Assembly (NCBI RefSeq): GCF_964204645.1
Contig: NC_134033.1
Location: 5,242,231-5,306,230, forward strand
From: Tubulanus polymorphus
Taxonomy: Eukaryota > Nemertea > Palaeonemertea > Tubulaniformes > Tubulanidae
DNA length: 64,000 nt
Reading direction: 5' to 3'
Shown in pieces: positions 1 to 13,757 of the stretch. The notes beneath the pieces were generated by a model that was not told where the DNA came from, did not search any database, and was given only the letters and a program-made list of their open reading frames with translations. A program made the position numbers and the translations under genes. The stretch's first letter is position 1; every line of letters begins with the position of its first letter.

Positions 1-1664
1 AGTTTAGCCTTTCTACTATATACATCATCTATATACGTTGTATCGCATCATGTCCAGCGTAAAGAGGTTTTCCATAGAGTTCTGCCAATTTTGTATATAT
101 CTTTTTAGATGGATTAGACAAGTCATGTTCATTGAAGGGGTTTTCAACTACCCGACGATAAATTCTTCGAATCTCGAACTAAGACGCAAAATGGGACCCT
201 GTGTTAGTGAACGACAGTACTCTGGTACTACGACCCGTGGGTTGTTGGTAAAAGACAATGTAACAAGACCTGGTTTCTGTGTACTGACTGACTGAGAACA
301 TTCATTCGGGAGCTCATACAAGTACGAAAAAGAGGATTACTTTGACATTTGAACGGTTTTGAATTTGAACAGTTTTGGTTGATTTGGTGCTATTATATGA
401 TAGCCTAGTACTGTAATATGAGTCTATTTACAATTCCCGACACCTGGTACTCTCCTTGATGACTATGAACAACACATATAGCTCGATGCGCAAACGTAGC
501 TCGATAGATTCTGAGTGACATGATCAAATTCGAACCTCTAGCTGCTAGACTAAATGCTAAATTCTAAACAAATTGAAGTCTATGAAGCTTTATTTTTCAG
601 ATATTTTTCTTCTTCATATAGTACTCGGAGTTACGGATTTTCTTCGGGATATATCTTTTTCTTATAATTGCGACGAGGCAAAAAGGATGAAAAATAATGT
701 TCTTATAGTTTACGAGTTTTGCGGGATCCAGAGGTGGATCCGAACTCAAAGCAATTAAAAAAGGCATCGAAGTAATCATTAGTCCTTGGCCGGCAGATGC
801 AAGTTGACATTGGCCCGGCTCATATTCGTCGACGCCATGAGGCGTTAACAACGGGAAGTTTTCGACAGGTACGATTTGTCATTACTGGACCCCCAACAAG
901 AACAGGATAGGTATAATCACCAATGAAAGCACACAGGTCGATTCCATGCTCGTTTACCATACCCGTGATAATGTGGTGTTGCCCTGATGAATTCTGCCAA
1001 TCAGCATCCTAGTTGAGTTCATGATTCACGAGGATCCAATTAGACTTACGTACTGACGGTCTGAGAACGTACTGACTGTCGAGGTGTTACCCGTGCTTCC
1101 CGCGTATTGGAAAATTAATCTTACATGGAATAGTTCTTTATTACGGCTGTCAATTTTCAGATGTCATTTTGTCAGCAAATGACAAATCAATCCTCTGAAA
1201 CATAACATAAACGTCCGCGTTTTTGTGTTGATATTGTCGTCATCATTTATGTATTTATTACAAACACAACCGTTTTTAATATTGTTTACAGCAAATTTAA
1301 GGAAGGTTCCAGAAATCTAGCGCAATTAAGGCCTACTACGGTTTTGTGCAAGTTTATTATTGTGTAAAACATAAATATAATTGAACTAAATATGAATATT
1401 CGTTGTGAGAAGTTCATTGTCAATGGTGAATTATCTCATAGTAAACCACGTAAACTAGTTGGGGAATGTCTATGAGTTCTATACAGGAAAAACACGGGTA
1501 GAATAGCTTCAAATTTTAAAAGGTTCATAGGGCCACCAGACCTACGTTCATTTCCGCCCAAATTAAAAATGAACCACGTGCTATAGCAGGTGTGGGGGCA
1601 CATTTAGTACCTTCATTCTACCGGCATTCCATTACTTCGTTCAAACATGAAAATTCCACGCATA

Positions 1665-1940
1665 TCCATCCTGTCCCGAGAGGGATTCGAACCTAATGGC
1701 AACGAGTCTGGCACAACACCTTTAAAACACGAGTGTGCGGCTCCATGTGTGTGCAGCTTAGATGACTTAGCCAATCACATATCCCGTTTTATTTTAGCCC
1801 GGGCTTTTCCATGTATAGTTTATCGGTGAAATTTACCTCAGCGATAATATAACGGTCAATCTGATTTCGCGCAGATGTTTGCGCATGAATCCTGCGGGCT
1901 TGGGCTAAAGTGTGGCAGTGTTTCTATCTCAGGACCTAAA
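1665..1940 (-). mobile_element. Palindromic tRNA-like SINE/foldback copy
   Basis: The left end, read on the minus strand, contains a perfect pol III B-box-like GGTTCGAATCC. The centre matches the better-preserved copy at 43721-44038. The same element occurs at about 6675-6950, 11685-11960 and 17140-17400 in the other units. The ORFs over this stretch have no coding support. Confidence 0.6.
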
Positions 1941-2691
1941 GACTTACCTTCCCTTTTGTATCATTTACTGTTTAGTAACGTGTGCAAACCCTTTACCAGT
2001 CATAGTTTGGTATTCACGGATTGTAACGCATTCATACGTCACATCATTCCACCGACCCATGTACGGAGTGTATACGTACGTCATTCCCAGACATGTTTAT
2101 CAACGGTACTACCTATTGTTTATGTGTGACTTAAACATCAGCGCGGGTAGTTTGACTATCCAACACTATTGTACTAAGGTGACAACATAAATATGTTGGC
2201 TGATGAGGACGACAAATCTTCAAATTGATTAAAAATAAATTGTCAGAAAGTTGTTTTCGGGACCTAACCAAAACCTTTTTCAGGACACTCATGGCTTTTC
2301 TGAAAACTATGAGTTTAGTATCACGAAAGTTTTTTAAAAAGGGAAAAATGACTTAGCAATGCAGGATAAAAGTACGCTAACAAAATTGCGGCTAGCAACT
2401 GTAAAATGGTATATAGACCAGACAAGAAGCGTGTTTGAATCGACGCGCGATAATGAACCCGTTAAAACAGTATTCAATCATAAACGTTATTCAGGACAGT
2501 TTGCTGGTTGTAACCAACTGGTAATAATTTTCTGCAAGTGCCTTGGTTTGATTCGTTTCCGTTAATTCAGTTTATTATTCTTTTTTCAATCTTTTTCCAA
2601 CTTTATGTAACGCTATTTAATGTTATCGTGTTGTTTAATATAGTGCTGTTTTCGCGGGAGGTTTTAATTCATGTCAATGTGATGATACTAT

Positions 2692-2830
2692 GTATGGTGG
2701 AGAGGTGCAGTGGCTGGTTGCCGCTGGTCACTGGTCTCGCCGATCCATGGTTTTTGGCTTTCAAACCCTGTTGACAGAGTTGCTTGGTCGAAGGTTCTTC
2801 TCTGGTCTCTCCCCAATCGGGAAAATGCAA
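2692..2830 (+). mobile_element. tRNA-derived SINE head
   Basis: An A-box-like GCAGTGGCTGG and a B-box-like TTTCAAACCCTG are spaced as in a tRNA-derived SINE. It recurs at 7702-7840 and 12712-12850. A longer version with extra 3' sequence lies at 18269-18450 in unit 4. Confidence 0.55.
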
Positions 2831-3036
2831 CTTAATGTGAACTGATTCCATATCTGAGCATTTTTCGAAATTATCTTTTTTCGCCATTCATTCACAGGTC
2901 GCGATGGCTAATGGCATAGATCATTTGAAATTAGGCTGCGTGTAGGATACCACATTGCGCAGCAGTATTCAACCTCGCTTGCCAGGCAGGTGTTTGATAG
3001 CTCCGACAAACAGAAATCCTCATGCCAACACACATC

Positions 3037-3201
3037 CAGGGCAAAATTCGGTTTTTCGTATCTAGTCGACTAGTGGTCGGAACTAATAACCGAATGCGCT
3101 TGATTTTCGAACTATTTGCGGAATATAGTTTCGACTAACGGGCATTTGGTTTCGTTTAGTTCGACTATGGTCGACTAACTCAGAAACCGAAGGTGGCCCT
3201 G
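3037..3201. mobile_element. hAT-like MITE in the array unit
   Basis: A segment of about 165 bp is bounded by CAGGGC and GCCCTG. Imperfect inverted arms extend about 45 bp inwards (shared core TAGTCGAC). Copies lie at 8047-8211 and 13057-13221. It is absent from unit 4, so it inserted after unit 4 split off. I could not identify a clear target-site duplication. Confidence 0.55.
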
Positions 3202-3683
3202 GCCGCAGTTCCTTCATCGTCAACAACACCGACCACCAGTCTATATATCTAGCCAACCATATGCATGTTTTGATGGAATCTACCTGCGAAAATGACGCAC
3301 CTGATTGGGTTAACACAAATATTAGTAGACGCAAAGCGGCAACTTTTCCGCTCGTGCAATCTTGACAAGGATAAGAAGTCACCAAACCTCAGCCTAACTT
3401 AACGAATGTAGTATATAATATATAATGTCGATCAATGCAAATATACGGTGTAAGAAGTTGGGTCCCTTTAGGAGGGTCACTTTGTGGACCATCGCAACCA
3501 TCAACACTGTCCTGAAATGAGCCGCCTTAATTTAGGGGATATAATGAATAGACATTTAAATGATTGAATAACCCAGCTAAAATGCACCAGAAATAAAACG
3601 TTATCCTTCCTCTCATCTGAACTAGAATTTCGAATTTTGAATAATAGGCAAACAACAATCAGTATTTACTTCTTCAGAAGAAT

Positions 3684-3689
3684 TTTATT
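3684..3689 (-). terminator. Poly(A) signal of copy 1
   Basis: AATAAA on the minus strand lies 48 nt beyond the stop codon of peptide gene copy 1. It is repeated at the same place in copies 2 and 3, while copy 4 has the variant GATAAA. Confidence 0.65.
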
Positions 3690-3737
3690 GACGGGAATCT
3701 TGCATAATATTTGACGAAAGATACTCGAACAATACGT

Positions 3738-4259
3738 TTATCCACATGTCAAAGGATTGTAGCAACCGGGTTCCTTTGTGCTTCCTACAAATACAAACTT
3801 GAGGTGTGAAAAAATTTCAAACAGATTTGAATTACGTAATGCGGTGTGACTGTAAATTTCCATTACCACCGCCATTTCCGTTGCCGCCGCCATTTCCGTT
3901 GTTTCCGCCATTTCCGTTGTTTCCGCCATTTCCGTTGTTTCCGCCATTTCCGTTATTACCACCGTTTCCATTGCCTTGGCGCACTTGTCGTGAATCTAGA
4001 AAATGTTAGTGGTATATTATTCAAATCTTATATGACACCTTATTATAACATTGACCTCATATTCAAAATGTTAAGTACAAGATGTACAAGATGGTTGCTG
4101 CGATTCAAGATATTCAACTCAATGTCAAATTTTATTCTCAAATTGTTTAGCGCACATCTACAGGCTACTTGATCTGTACTTACGCGCAGCTTCTTCGGAG
4201 TATACAGCCGAAGCAACCAGCATTACGAGAGCAAAGAAGAGAAGCTGTTTGGAAAACAT
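3738..4259 (-). CDS. Secreted Gly/Asn-repeat prepropeptide, copy 1
   Basis: Three coding exons are inferred: 4184-4259, 3867-3995 and 3738-3784. Introns are GT-AG (188 and 82 nt) and phases agree, giving 83 aa. The first coding exon is a signal peptide (MFSKQLLFFALVMLVASAVYS) followed by EEAA. The second starts HSRQVRQ, with a furin-type R-x-x-R site, then six Gly/Asn hexapeptides of the type NNGNGG. The last encodes STKEPGCYNPLTCG and stop. The two cysteines enclose five residues, and the terminal glycine could donate an amide. The start codon lies directly after a pyrimidine-AG acceptor, so an upstream 5'UTR exon exists (see promoter entry). I do not recognise the family. It could be an antimicrobial, hormonal, mucus or matrix peptide; secretion is well supported, function is not. 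Confidence 0.82.
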
Positions 4260-4674
4260 CTGAAGTTGATACAAATATTTTTTACAATATAATGATATTA
4301 TATAATTACAAAAGATATTTACTGGGGACATTTCATCGGTCAACAAATTGCGAACAGTGCGGCTATGAGACGCAAGACAGATCTGACGGATGCTAACTAT
4401 GGACATTGCAACGATCTTGCAAACTCAATGGAAATGATATTAGTGTTTTGCATATTTCATGTGATGTTTTGATATATTTCAGCAATATATTTCCCCTTTG
4501 TATTCACTCGCACTGCTTAGACAATTATTAATTCAGTCTAGACATAACGTTAACCAAAGACGGTGGTTTAGATGACCGGTACTTCAAAGACAAAATCTTC
4601 TAAAATCCGTAGAAAATGATTTTTGATCCACCCTTAAATTTTCCTGATTACTTGTCACTTCTGAGAGTTCTTAC

Positions 4675-4790
4675 CTTGAATGGAGCAGTTCAGGAGTGTA
4701 CTCGTATCCTGTCTGGTCTGATTTACCCGTGTCTTATATACAATTTTGTTGGATTCATCGTCACATACTGGTGCATGTTCTTCTTATCGG
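4675..4790 (-). promoter_or_regulatory. TATA promoter and 5'UTR exon of copy 1
   Basis: On the minus strand a GATAAG motif (4783-4788) lies about 45 bp upstream of a TATATAAG box (4733-4740). A short leader follows that ends at 4675 with the donor AAG|GTAAGA. The expected start is roughly 4705-4710, so the leader exon is about 35 nt. It would splice to the acceptor at 4260, immediately before the ATG. The whole block is recognisable in every copy of the gene, including the inverted one, which marks it as the core promoter. Confidence 0.75.
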
Positions 4791-7700
4791 CAAACGATGA
4801 CTTTTTCTTTTTTAATCATGTTTATGAATCATCAATAGTCTAAAGAGATATACGCAGAGACAACGTCAAGATGAGGAGATTGGTAAACAAAGGCAAATAC
4901 TAAATGCTAGTTTGGATGTACTGATGAAAATAATCTTGGTCATATCATGAACGAGGGTACCCCACAAGCTCGGAAAGCTTCAAAATCTACCAAATTATAC
5001 GCTAATTTCCAGTTTAGCCTTTCTACTATATACATCATCTATATACGTTGTATCGCATCATGTCCAGCGTAAAGAAGTTTTCCATAGAGTTCTGCCAATT
5101 TTGTATATATCTTTTTAGATGGATTAGACAAGTCATGTTCATTGAAGGGGTTTTCAACTACCCGACGATAAATTCTTCGAATCTCGAACTAAGACGCAAA
5201 ATGGGACCCTGTGTTAGTGAACGACAGTACTCTGGTACTACGACCCGTGGGTTGTTGGTAAAAGACAATGTAACAAGACCTGGTTTCTGTGTACTGACTG
5301 ACTGAGAACATTCATTCGGGAGCTCATACAAGTACGAAAAAGAGGATTACTTTGACATTTGAACGGTTTTGAATTTGAACAGTTTTGGTTGATTTGGTGC
5401 TATTATATGATAGCCTAGTACTGTAATATGAGTCTATTTACAATTCCCGACACCTGGTACTCTCCTTGATGACTATGAACAACACATATAGCTCGATGCG
5501 CAAACGTAGCTCGATAGATTCTGAGTGACATGATCAAATTCGAACCTCTAGCTGCTAGACTAAATGCTAAATTCTAAACAAATTGAAGTCTATGAAGCTT
5601 TATTTTTCAGATATTTTTCTTCTTCATATAGTACTCGGAGTTACGGATTTTCTTCGGGATATATCTTTTTCTTATAATTGCGACGAGGCAAAAAGGATGA
5701 AAAATAATGTTCTTATAGTTTACGAGTTTTGCGGGATCCAGAGGTGGATCCGAACTCAAAGCAATTAAAAAAGGCATCGAAGTAATCATTAGTCCTTGGC
5801 CGGCAGATGCAAGTTGACATTGGCCCGGCTCATATTCGTCGACGCCATGAGGCGTTAACAACGGGAAGTTTTCGACAGGTACGATTTGTCATTACTGGAC
5901 CCCCAACAAGAACAGGATAGGTATAATCACCAATGAAAGCACACAGGTCGATTCCATGCTCGTTTACCATACCCGTGATAATGTGGTGTTGCCCTGATGA
6001 ATTCTGCCAATCAGCATCCTAGTTGAGTTCATGATTCACGAGGATCCAATTAGACTTACGTACTGACGGTCTGAGAACGTACTGACTGTCGAGGTGTTAC
6101 CCGTGCTTCCCGCGTATTGGAAAATTAATCTTACATGGAATAGTTCTTTATTACGGCTGTCAATTTTCAGATGTCATTTTGTCAGCAAATGACAAATCAA
6201 TCCTCTGAAACATAACATAAACGTCCGCGTTTTTGTGTTGATATTGTCGTCATCATTTATGTATTTATTACAAACACAACCGTTTTTAATATTGTTTACA
6301 GCAAATTTAAGGAAGGTTCCAGAAATCTAGCGCAATTAAGGCCTACTACGGTTTTGTGCAAGTTTATTATTGTGTAAAACATAAATATAATTGAACTAAA
6401 TATGAATATTCGTTGTGAGAAGTTCATTGTCAATGGTGAATTATCTCATAGTAAACCACGTAAACTAGTTGGGGAATGTCTATGAGTTCTATACAGGAAA
6501 AACACGGGTAGAATAGCTTCAAATTTTAAAAGGTTCATAGGGCCACCAGACCTACGTTCATTTCCGCCCAAATTAAAAATGAACCACGTGCTATAGCAGG
6601 TGTGGGGGCACATTTAGTACCTTCATTCTACCGGCATTCCATTACTTCGTTCAAACATGAAAATTCCACGCATATCCATCCTGTCCCGAGAGGGATTCGA
6701 ACCTAATGGCAACGAGTCTGGCACAACACCTTTAAAACACGAGTGTGCGGCTCCATGTGTGTGCAGCTTAGATGACTTAGCCAATCACATATCCCGTTTT
6801 ATTTTAGCCCGGGCTTTTCCATGTATAGTTTATCGGTGAAATTTACCTCAGCGATAATATAACGGTCAATCTGATTTCGCGCAGATGTTTGCGCATGAAT
6901 CCTGCGGGCTTGGGCTAAAGTGTGGCAGTGTTTCTATCTCAGGACCTAAAGACTTACCTTCCCTTTTGTATCATTTACTGTTTAGTAACGTGTGCAAACC
7001 CTTTACCAGTCATAGTTTGGTATTCACGGATTGTAACGCATTCATACGTCACATCATTCCACCGACCCATGTACGGAGTGTATACGTACGTCATTCCCAG
7101 ACATGTTTATCAACGGTACTACCTATTGTTTATGTGTGACTTAAACATCAGCGCGGGTAGTTTGACTATCCAACACTATTGTACTAAGGTGACAACATAA
7201 ATATGTTGGCTGATGAGGACGACAAATCTTCAAATTGATTAAAAATAAATTGTCAGAAAGTTGTTTTCGGGACCTAACCAAAACCTTTTTCAGGACACTC
7301 ATGGCTTTTCTGAAAACTATGAGTTTAGTATCACGAAAGTTTTTTAAAAAGGGAAAAATGACTTAGCAATGCAGGATAAAAGTACGCTAACAAAATTGCG
7401 GCTAGCAACTGTAAAATGGTATATAGACCAGACAAGAAGCGTGTTTGAATCGACGCGCGATAATGAACCCGTTAAAACAGTATTCAATCATAAACGTTAT
7501 TCAGGACAGTTTGCTGGTTGTAACCAACTGGTAATAATTTTCTGCAAGTGCCTTGGTTTGATTCGTTTCCGTTAATTCAGTTTATTATTCTTTTTTCAAT
7601 CTTTTTCCAACTTTATGTAACGCTATTTAATGTTATCGTGTTGTTTAATATAGTGCTGTTTTCGCGGGAGGTTTTAATTCATGTCAATGTGATGATACTA

Positions 7701-8747
7701 TGTATGGTGGAGAGGTGCAGTGGCTGGTTGCCGCTGGTCACTGGTCTCGCCGATCCATGGTTTTTGGCTTTCAAACCCTGTTGACAGAGTTGCTTGGTCG
7801 AAGGTTCTTCTCTGGTCTCTCCCCAATCGGGAAAATGCAACTTAATGTGAACTGATTCCATATCTGAGCATTTTTCGAAATTATCTTTTTTCGCCATTCA
7901 TTCACAGGTCGCGATGGCTAATGGCATAGATCATTTGAAATTAGGCTGCGTGTAGGATACCACATTGCGCAGCAGTATTCAACCTCGCTTGCCAGGCAGG
8001 TGTTTGATAGCTCCGACAAACAGAAATCCTCATGCCAACACACATCCAGGGCAAAATTCGGTTTTTCGTATCTAGTCGACTAGTGGTCGGAACTAATAAC
8101 CGAATGCGCTTGATTTTCGAACTATTTGCGGAATATAGTTTCGACTAACGGGCATTTGGTTTCGTTTAGTTCGACTATGGTCGACTAACTCAGAAACCGA
8201 AGGTGGCCCTGGCCGCAGTTCCTTCATCGTCAACAACACCGACCACCAGTCTATATATCTAGCCAACCATATGCATGTTTTGATGGAATCTACCTGCGAA
8301 AATGACGCACCTGATTGGGTTAACACAAATATTAGTAGACGCAAAGCGGCAACTTTTCCGCTCGTGCAATCTTGACAAGGATAAGAAGTCACCAAACCTC
8401 AGCCTAACTTAACGAATGTAGTATATAATATATAATGTCGATCAATGCAAATATACGGTGTAAGAAGTTGGGTCCCTTTAGGAGGGTCACTTTGTGGACC
8501 ATCGCAACCATCAACACTGTCCTGAAATGAGCCGCCTTAATTTAGGGGATATAATGAATAGACATTTAAATGATTGAATAACCCAGCTAAAATGCACCAG
8601 AAATAAAACGTTATCCTTCCTCTCATCTGAACTAGAATTTCGAATTTTGAATAATAGGCAAACAACAACCAGTATTTACTTCTTCAGAAGAATTTTATTG
8701 ACGGGAATCTTGCATAATATTTGACGAAAGATACTCGAACAATACGT

Positions 8748-9269
8748 TTATCCACATGTCAAAGGATTGTAGCAACCGGGTTCCTTTGTGCTTCCTACAA
8801 ATACAAACTTGAGGTGTGAAAAAATTTCAAACAGATTTGAATTACGTAATGCGGTGTGACTGTAAATTTCCATTACCACCGCCATTTCCGTTGCCGCCGC
8901 CATTTCCGTTGTTTCCGCCATTTCCGTTGTTTCCGCCATTTCCGTTGTTTCCGCCATTTCCGTTATTACCACCGTTTCCATTGCCTTGGCGCACTTGTCG
9001 TGAATCTAGAAAATGTTAGTGGTATATTATTCAAATCTTATATGACACCTTATTATAACATTGACCTCATATTCAAAATGTTAAGTACAAGATGTACAAG
9101 ATGGTTGCTGCGATTCAAGATATTCAACTCAATGTCAAATTTTATTCTCAAATTGTTTAGCGCACATCTACAGGCTACTTGATCTGTACTTACGCGCAGC
9201 TTCTTCGGAGTATACAGCCGAAGCAACCAGCATTACGAGAGCAAAGAAGAGAAGCTGTTTGGAAAACAT
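8748..9269 (-). CDS. Secreted Gly/Asn-repeat prepropeptide, copy 2
   Basis: The exons are 9194-9269, 8877-9005 and 8748-8794. The 83-aa product is identical to copy 1: signal peptide, RQVR site, six Gly/Asn hexapeptides and Cys-x5-Cys-Gly end. The leader exon begins near 9718 and ends at 9685. Poly(A) signal is at 8694-8699. Identity extends through introns and flanks, so the duplication is recent. Confidence 0.82.
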
Positions 9270-9684
9270 CTGAAGTTGATACAAATATTTTTTACAATAT
9301 AATGATATTATATAATTACAAAAGATATTTACTGGGGACATTTCATCGGTCAACAAATTGCGAACAGTGCGGCTATGAGACGCAAGACAGATCTGACGGA
9401 TGCTAACTATGGACATTGCAACGATCTTGCAAACTCAATGGAAATGATATTAGTGTTTTGCATATTTCATGTGATGTTTTGATATATTTCAGCAATATAT
9501 TTCCCCTTTGTATTCACTCGCACTGCTTAGACAATTATTAATTCAGTCTAGACATAACGTTAACCAAAGACGGTGGTTTAGATGACCGGTACTTCAAAGA
9601 CAAAATCTTCTAAAATCCGTAGAAAATGATTTTTGATCCACCCTTAAATTTTCCTGATTACTTGTCACTTCTGAGAGTTCTTAC

Positions 9685-9800
9685 CTTGAATGGAGCAGTT
9701 CAGGAGTGTACTCGTATCCTGTCTGGTCTGATTTACCCGTGTCTTATATACAATTTTGTTGGATTCATCGTCACATACTGGTGCATGTTCTTCTTATCGG
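9685..9800 (-). promoter_or_regulatory. TATA promoter and 5'UTR exon of copy 2
   Basis: The TATATAAG box is at 9743-9750 and the GATAAG motif at 9793-9798. The leader donor GTAAGA adjoins 9685. The sequence is identical to the copy 1 promoter. Confidence 0.75.
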
Positions 9801-12800
9801 CAAACGATGACTTTTTCTTTTTTAATCATGTTTATGAATCATCAATAGTCTAAAGAGATATACGCAGAGACAACGTCAAGATGAGGAGATTGGTAAACAA
9901 AGGCAAATACTAAATGCTAGTTTGGATGTACTGATGAAAATAATCTTGGTCATATCATGAACGAGGGTACCCCACAAGCTCGGAAAGCTTCAAAATCTAC
10001 CAAATTATACGCTAATTTCCAGTTTAGCCTTTCTACTATATACATCATCTATATACGTTGTATCGCATCATGTCCAGCGTAAAGAAGTTTTCCATAGAGT
10101 TCTGCCAATTTTGTATATATCTTTTTAGATGGATTAGACAAGTCATGTTCATTGAAGGGGTTTTCAACTACCCGACGATAAATTCTTCGAATCTCGAACT
10201 AAGACGCAAAATGGGACCCTGTGTTAGTGAACGACAGTACTCTGGTACTACGACCCGTGGGTTGTTGGTAAAAGACAATGTAACAAGACCTGGTTTCTGT
10301 GTACTGACTGACTGAGAACATTCATTCGGGAGCTCATACAAGTACGAAAAAGAGGATTACTTTGACATTTGAACGGTTTTGAATTTGAACAGTTTTGGTT
10401 GATTTGGTGCTATTATATGATAGCCTAGTACTGTAATATGAGTCTATTTACAATTCCCGACACCTGGTACTCTCCTTGATGACTATGAACAACACATATA
10501 GCTCGATGCGCAAACGTAGCTCGATAGATTCTGAGTGACATGATCAAATTCGAACCTCTAGCTGCTAGACTAAATGCTAAATTCTAAACAAATTGAAGTC
10601 TATGAAGCTTTATTTTTCAGATATTTTTCTTCTTCATATAGTACTCGGAGTTACGGATTTTCTTCGGGATATATCTTTTTCTTATAATTGCGACGAGGCA
10701 AAAAGGATGAAAAATAATGTTCTTATAGTTTACGAGTTTTGCGGGATCCAGAGGTGGATCCGAACTCAAAGCAATTAAAAAAGGCATCGAAGTAATCATT
10801 AGTCCTTGGCCGGCAGATGCAAGTTGACATTGGCCCGGCTCATATTCGTCGACGCCATGAGGCGTTAACAACGGGAAGTTTTCGACAGGTACGATTTGTC
10901 ATTACTGGACCCCCAACAAGAACAGGATAGGTATAATCACCAATGAAAGCACACAGGTCGATTCCATGCTCGTTTACCATACCCGTGATAATGTGGTGTT
11001 GCCCTGATGAATTCTGCCAATCAGCATCCTAGTTGAGTTCATGATTCACGAGGATCCAATTAGACTTACGTACTGACTGTCTGAGAACGTACTGACTGTC
11101 GAGGTGTTACCCGTGCTTCCCGCGTATTGGAAAATTAATCTTACATGGAATAGTTCTTTATTACGGCTGTCAATTTTCAGATGTCATTTTGTCAGCAAAT
11201 GACAAATCAATCCTCTGAAACATAACATAAACGTCCGCGTTTTTGTGTTGATATTGTCGTCATCATTTATGTATTTATTACAAACACAACCGTTTTTAAT
11301 ATTGTTTACAGCAAATTTAAGGAAGGTTCCAGAAATCTAGCGCAATTAAGGCCTACTACGGTTTTGTGCAAGTTTATTATTGTGTAAAACATAAATATAA
11401 TTGAACTAAATATGAATATTCGTTGTGAGAAGTTCATTGTCAATGGTGAATTATCTCATAGTAAACCACGTAAACTAGTTGGGGAATGTCTATGAGTTCT
11501 ATACAGGAAAAACACGGGTAGAATAGCTTCAAATTTTAAAAGGTTCATAGGGCCACCAGACCTACGTTCATTTCCGCCCAAATTAAAAATGAACCACGTG
11601 CTATAGCAGGTGTGGGGGCACATTTAGTACCTTCATTCTACCGGCATTCCATTACTTCGTTCAAACATGAAAATTCCACGCATATCCATCCTGTCCCGAG
11701 AGGGATTCGAACCTAATGGCAACGAGTCTGGCACAACACCTTTAAAACACGAGTGTGCGGCTCCATGTGTGTGCAGCTTAGATGACTTAGCCAATCACAT
11801 ATCCCGTTTTATTTTAGCCCGGGCTTTTCCATGTATAGTTTATCGGTGAAATTTACCTCAGCGATAATATAACGGTCAATCTGATTTCGCGCAGATGTTT
11901 GCGCATGAATCCTGCGGGCTTGGGCTAAAGTGTGGCAGTGTTTCTATCTCAGGACCTAAAGACTTACCTTCCCTTTTGTATCATTTACTGTTTAGTAACG
12001 TGTGCAAACCCTTTACCAGTCATAGTTTGGTATTCACGGATTGTAACGCATTCATACGTCACATCATTCCACCGACCCATGTACGGAGTGTATACGTACG
12101 TCATTCCCAGACATGTTTATCAACGGTACTACCTATTGTTTATGTGTGACTTAAACATCAGCGCGGGTAGTTTGACTATCCAACACTATTGTACTAAGGT
12201 GACAACATAAATATGTTGGCTGATGAGGACGACAAATCTTCAAATTGATTAAAAATAAATTGTCAGAAAGTTGTTTTCGGGACCTAACCAAAACCTTTTT
12301 CAGGACACTCATGGCTTTTCTGAAAACTATGAGTTTAGTATCACGAAAGTTTTTTAAAAAGGGAAAAATGACTTAGCAATGCAGGATAAAAGTACGCTAA
12401 CAAAATTGCGGCTAGCAACTGTAAAATGGTATATAGACCAGACAAGAAGCGTGTTTGAATCGACGCGCGATAATGAACCCGTTAAAACAGTATTCAATCA
12501 TAAACGTTATTCAGGACAGTTTGCTGGTTGTAACCAACTGGTAATAATTTTCTGCAAGTGCCTTGGTTTGATTCGTTTCCGTTAATTCAGTTTATTATTC
12601 TTTTTTCAATCTTTTTCCAACTTTATGTAACGCTATTTAATGTTATCGTGTTGTTTAATATAGTGCTGTTTTCGCGGGAGGTTTTAATTCATGTCAATGT
12701 GATGATACTATGTATGGTGGAGAGGTGCAGTGGCTGGTTGCCGCTGGTCACTGGTCTCGCCGATCCATGGTTTTTGGCTTTCAAACCCTGTTGACAGAGT

Positions 12801-13757
12801 TGCTTGGTCGAAGGTTCTTCTCTGGTCTCTCCCCAATCGGGAAAATGCAACTTAATGTGAACTGATTCCATATCTGAGCATTTTTCGAAATTATCTTTTT
12901 TCGCCATTCATTCACAGGTCGCGATGGCTAATGGCATAGATCATTTGAAATTAGGCTGCGTGTAGGATACCACATTGCGCAGCAGTATTCAACCTCGCTT
13001 GCCAGGCAGGTGTTTGATAGCTCCGACAAACAGAAATCCTCATGCCAACACACATCCAGGGCAAAATTCGGTTTTTCGTATCTAGTCGACTAGTGGTCGG
13101 AACTAATAACCGAATGCGCTTGATTTTCGAACTATTTGCGGAATATAGTTTCGACTAACGGGCATTTGGTTTCGTTTAGTTCGACTATGGTCGACTAACT
13201 CAGAAACCGAAGGTGGCCCTGGCCGCAGTTCCTTCATCGTCAACAACACCGACCACCAGTCTATATATCTAGCCAACCATATGCATGTTTTGATGGAATC
13301 TACCTGCGAAAATGACGCACCTGATTGGGTTAACACAAATATTAGTAGACGCAAAGCGGCAACTTTTCCGCTCGTGCAATCTTGACAAGGATAAGAAGTC
13401 ACCAAACCTCAGCCTAACTTAACGAATGTAGTATATAATATATAATGTCGATCAATGCAAATATACGGTGTAAGAAGTTGGGTCCCTTTAGGAGGGTCAC
13501 TTTGTGGACCATCGCCACCATCAACACTGTCCTGAAATGAGCCGCCTTAATTTAGGGGATATAATGAATAGACATTTAAATGATTGAATAACCAAGCTAA
13601 AATGCACCAGAAATAAAACGTTATCCTTCCTCTCATCTGAACTAGAATTTCGAATATTGAATAATAGGCAAACAACAACCAGTATTTACTTCTTCAGAAG
13701 AATTTTATTGACGGGAATCTTGCATAATATTTGACGAAAGAAACTCGAACAATATGT

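Noticed and set aside
3738..3971. Minus-strand ORF with Glu-Met-Ala-Glu-Thr-Thr repeats (and copies)
   Set aside because: It is the shifted frame of the Gly/Asn repeat exon. Only its last 14 codons, in the shared frame after the acceptor, are real.
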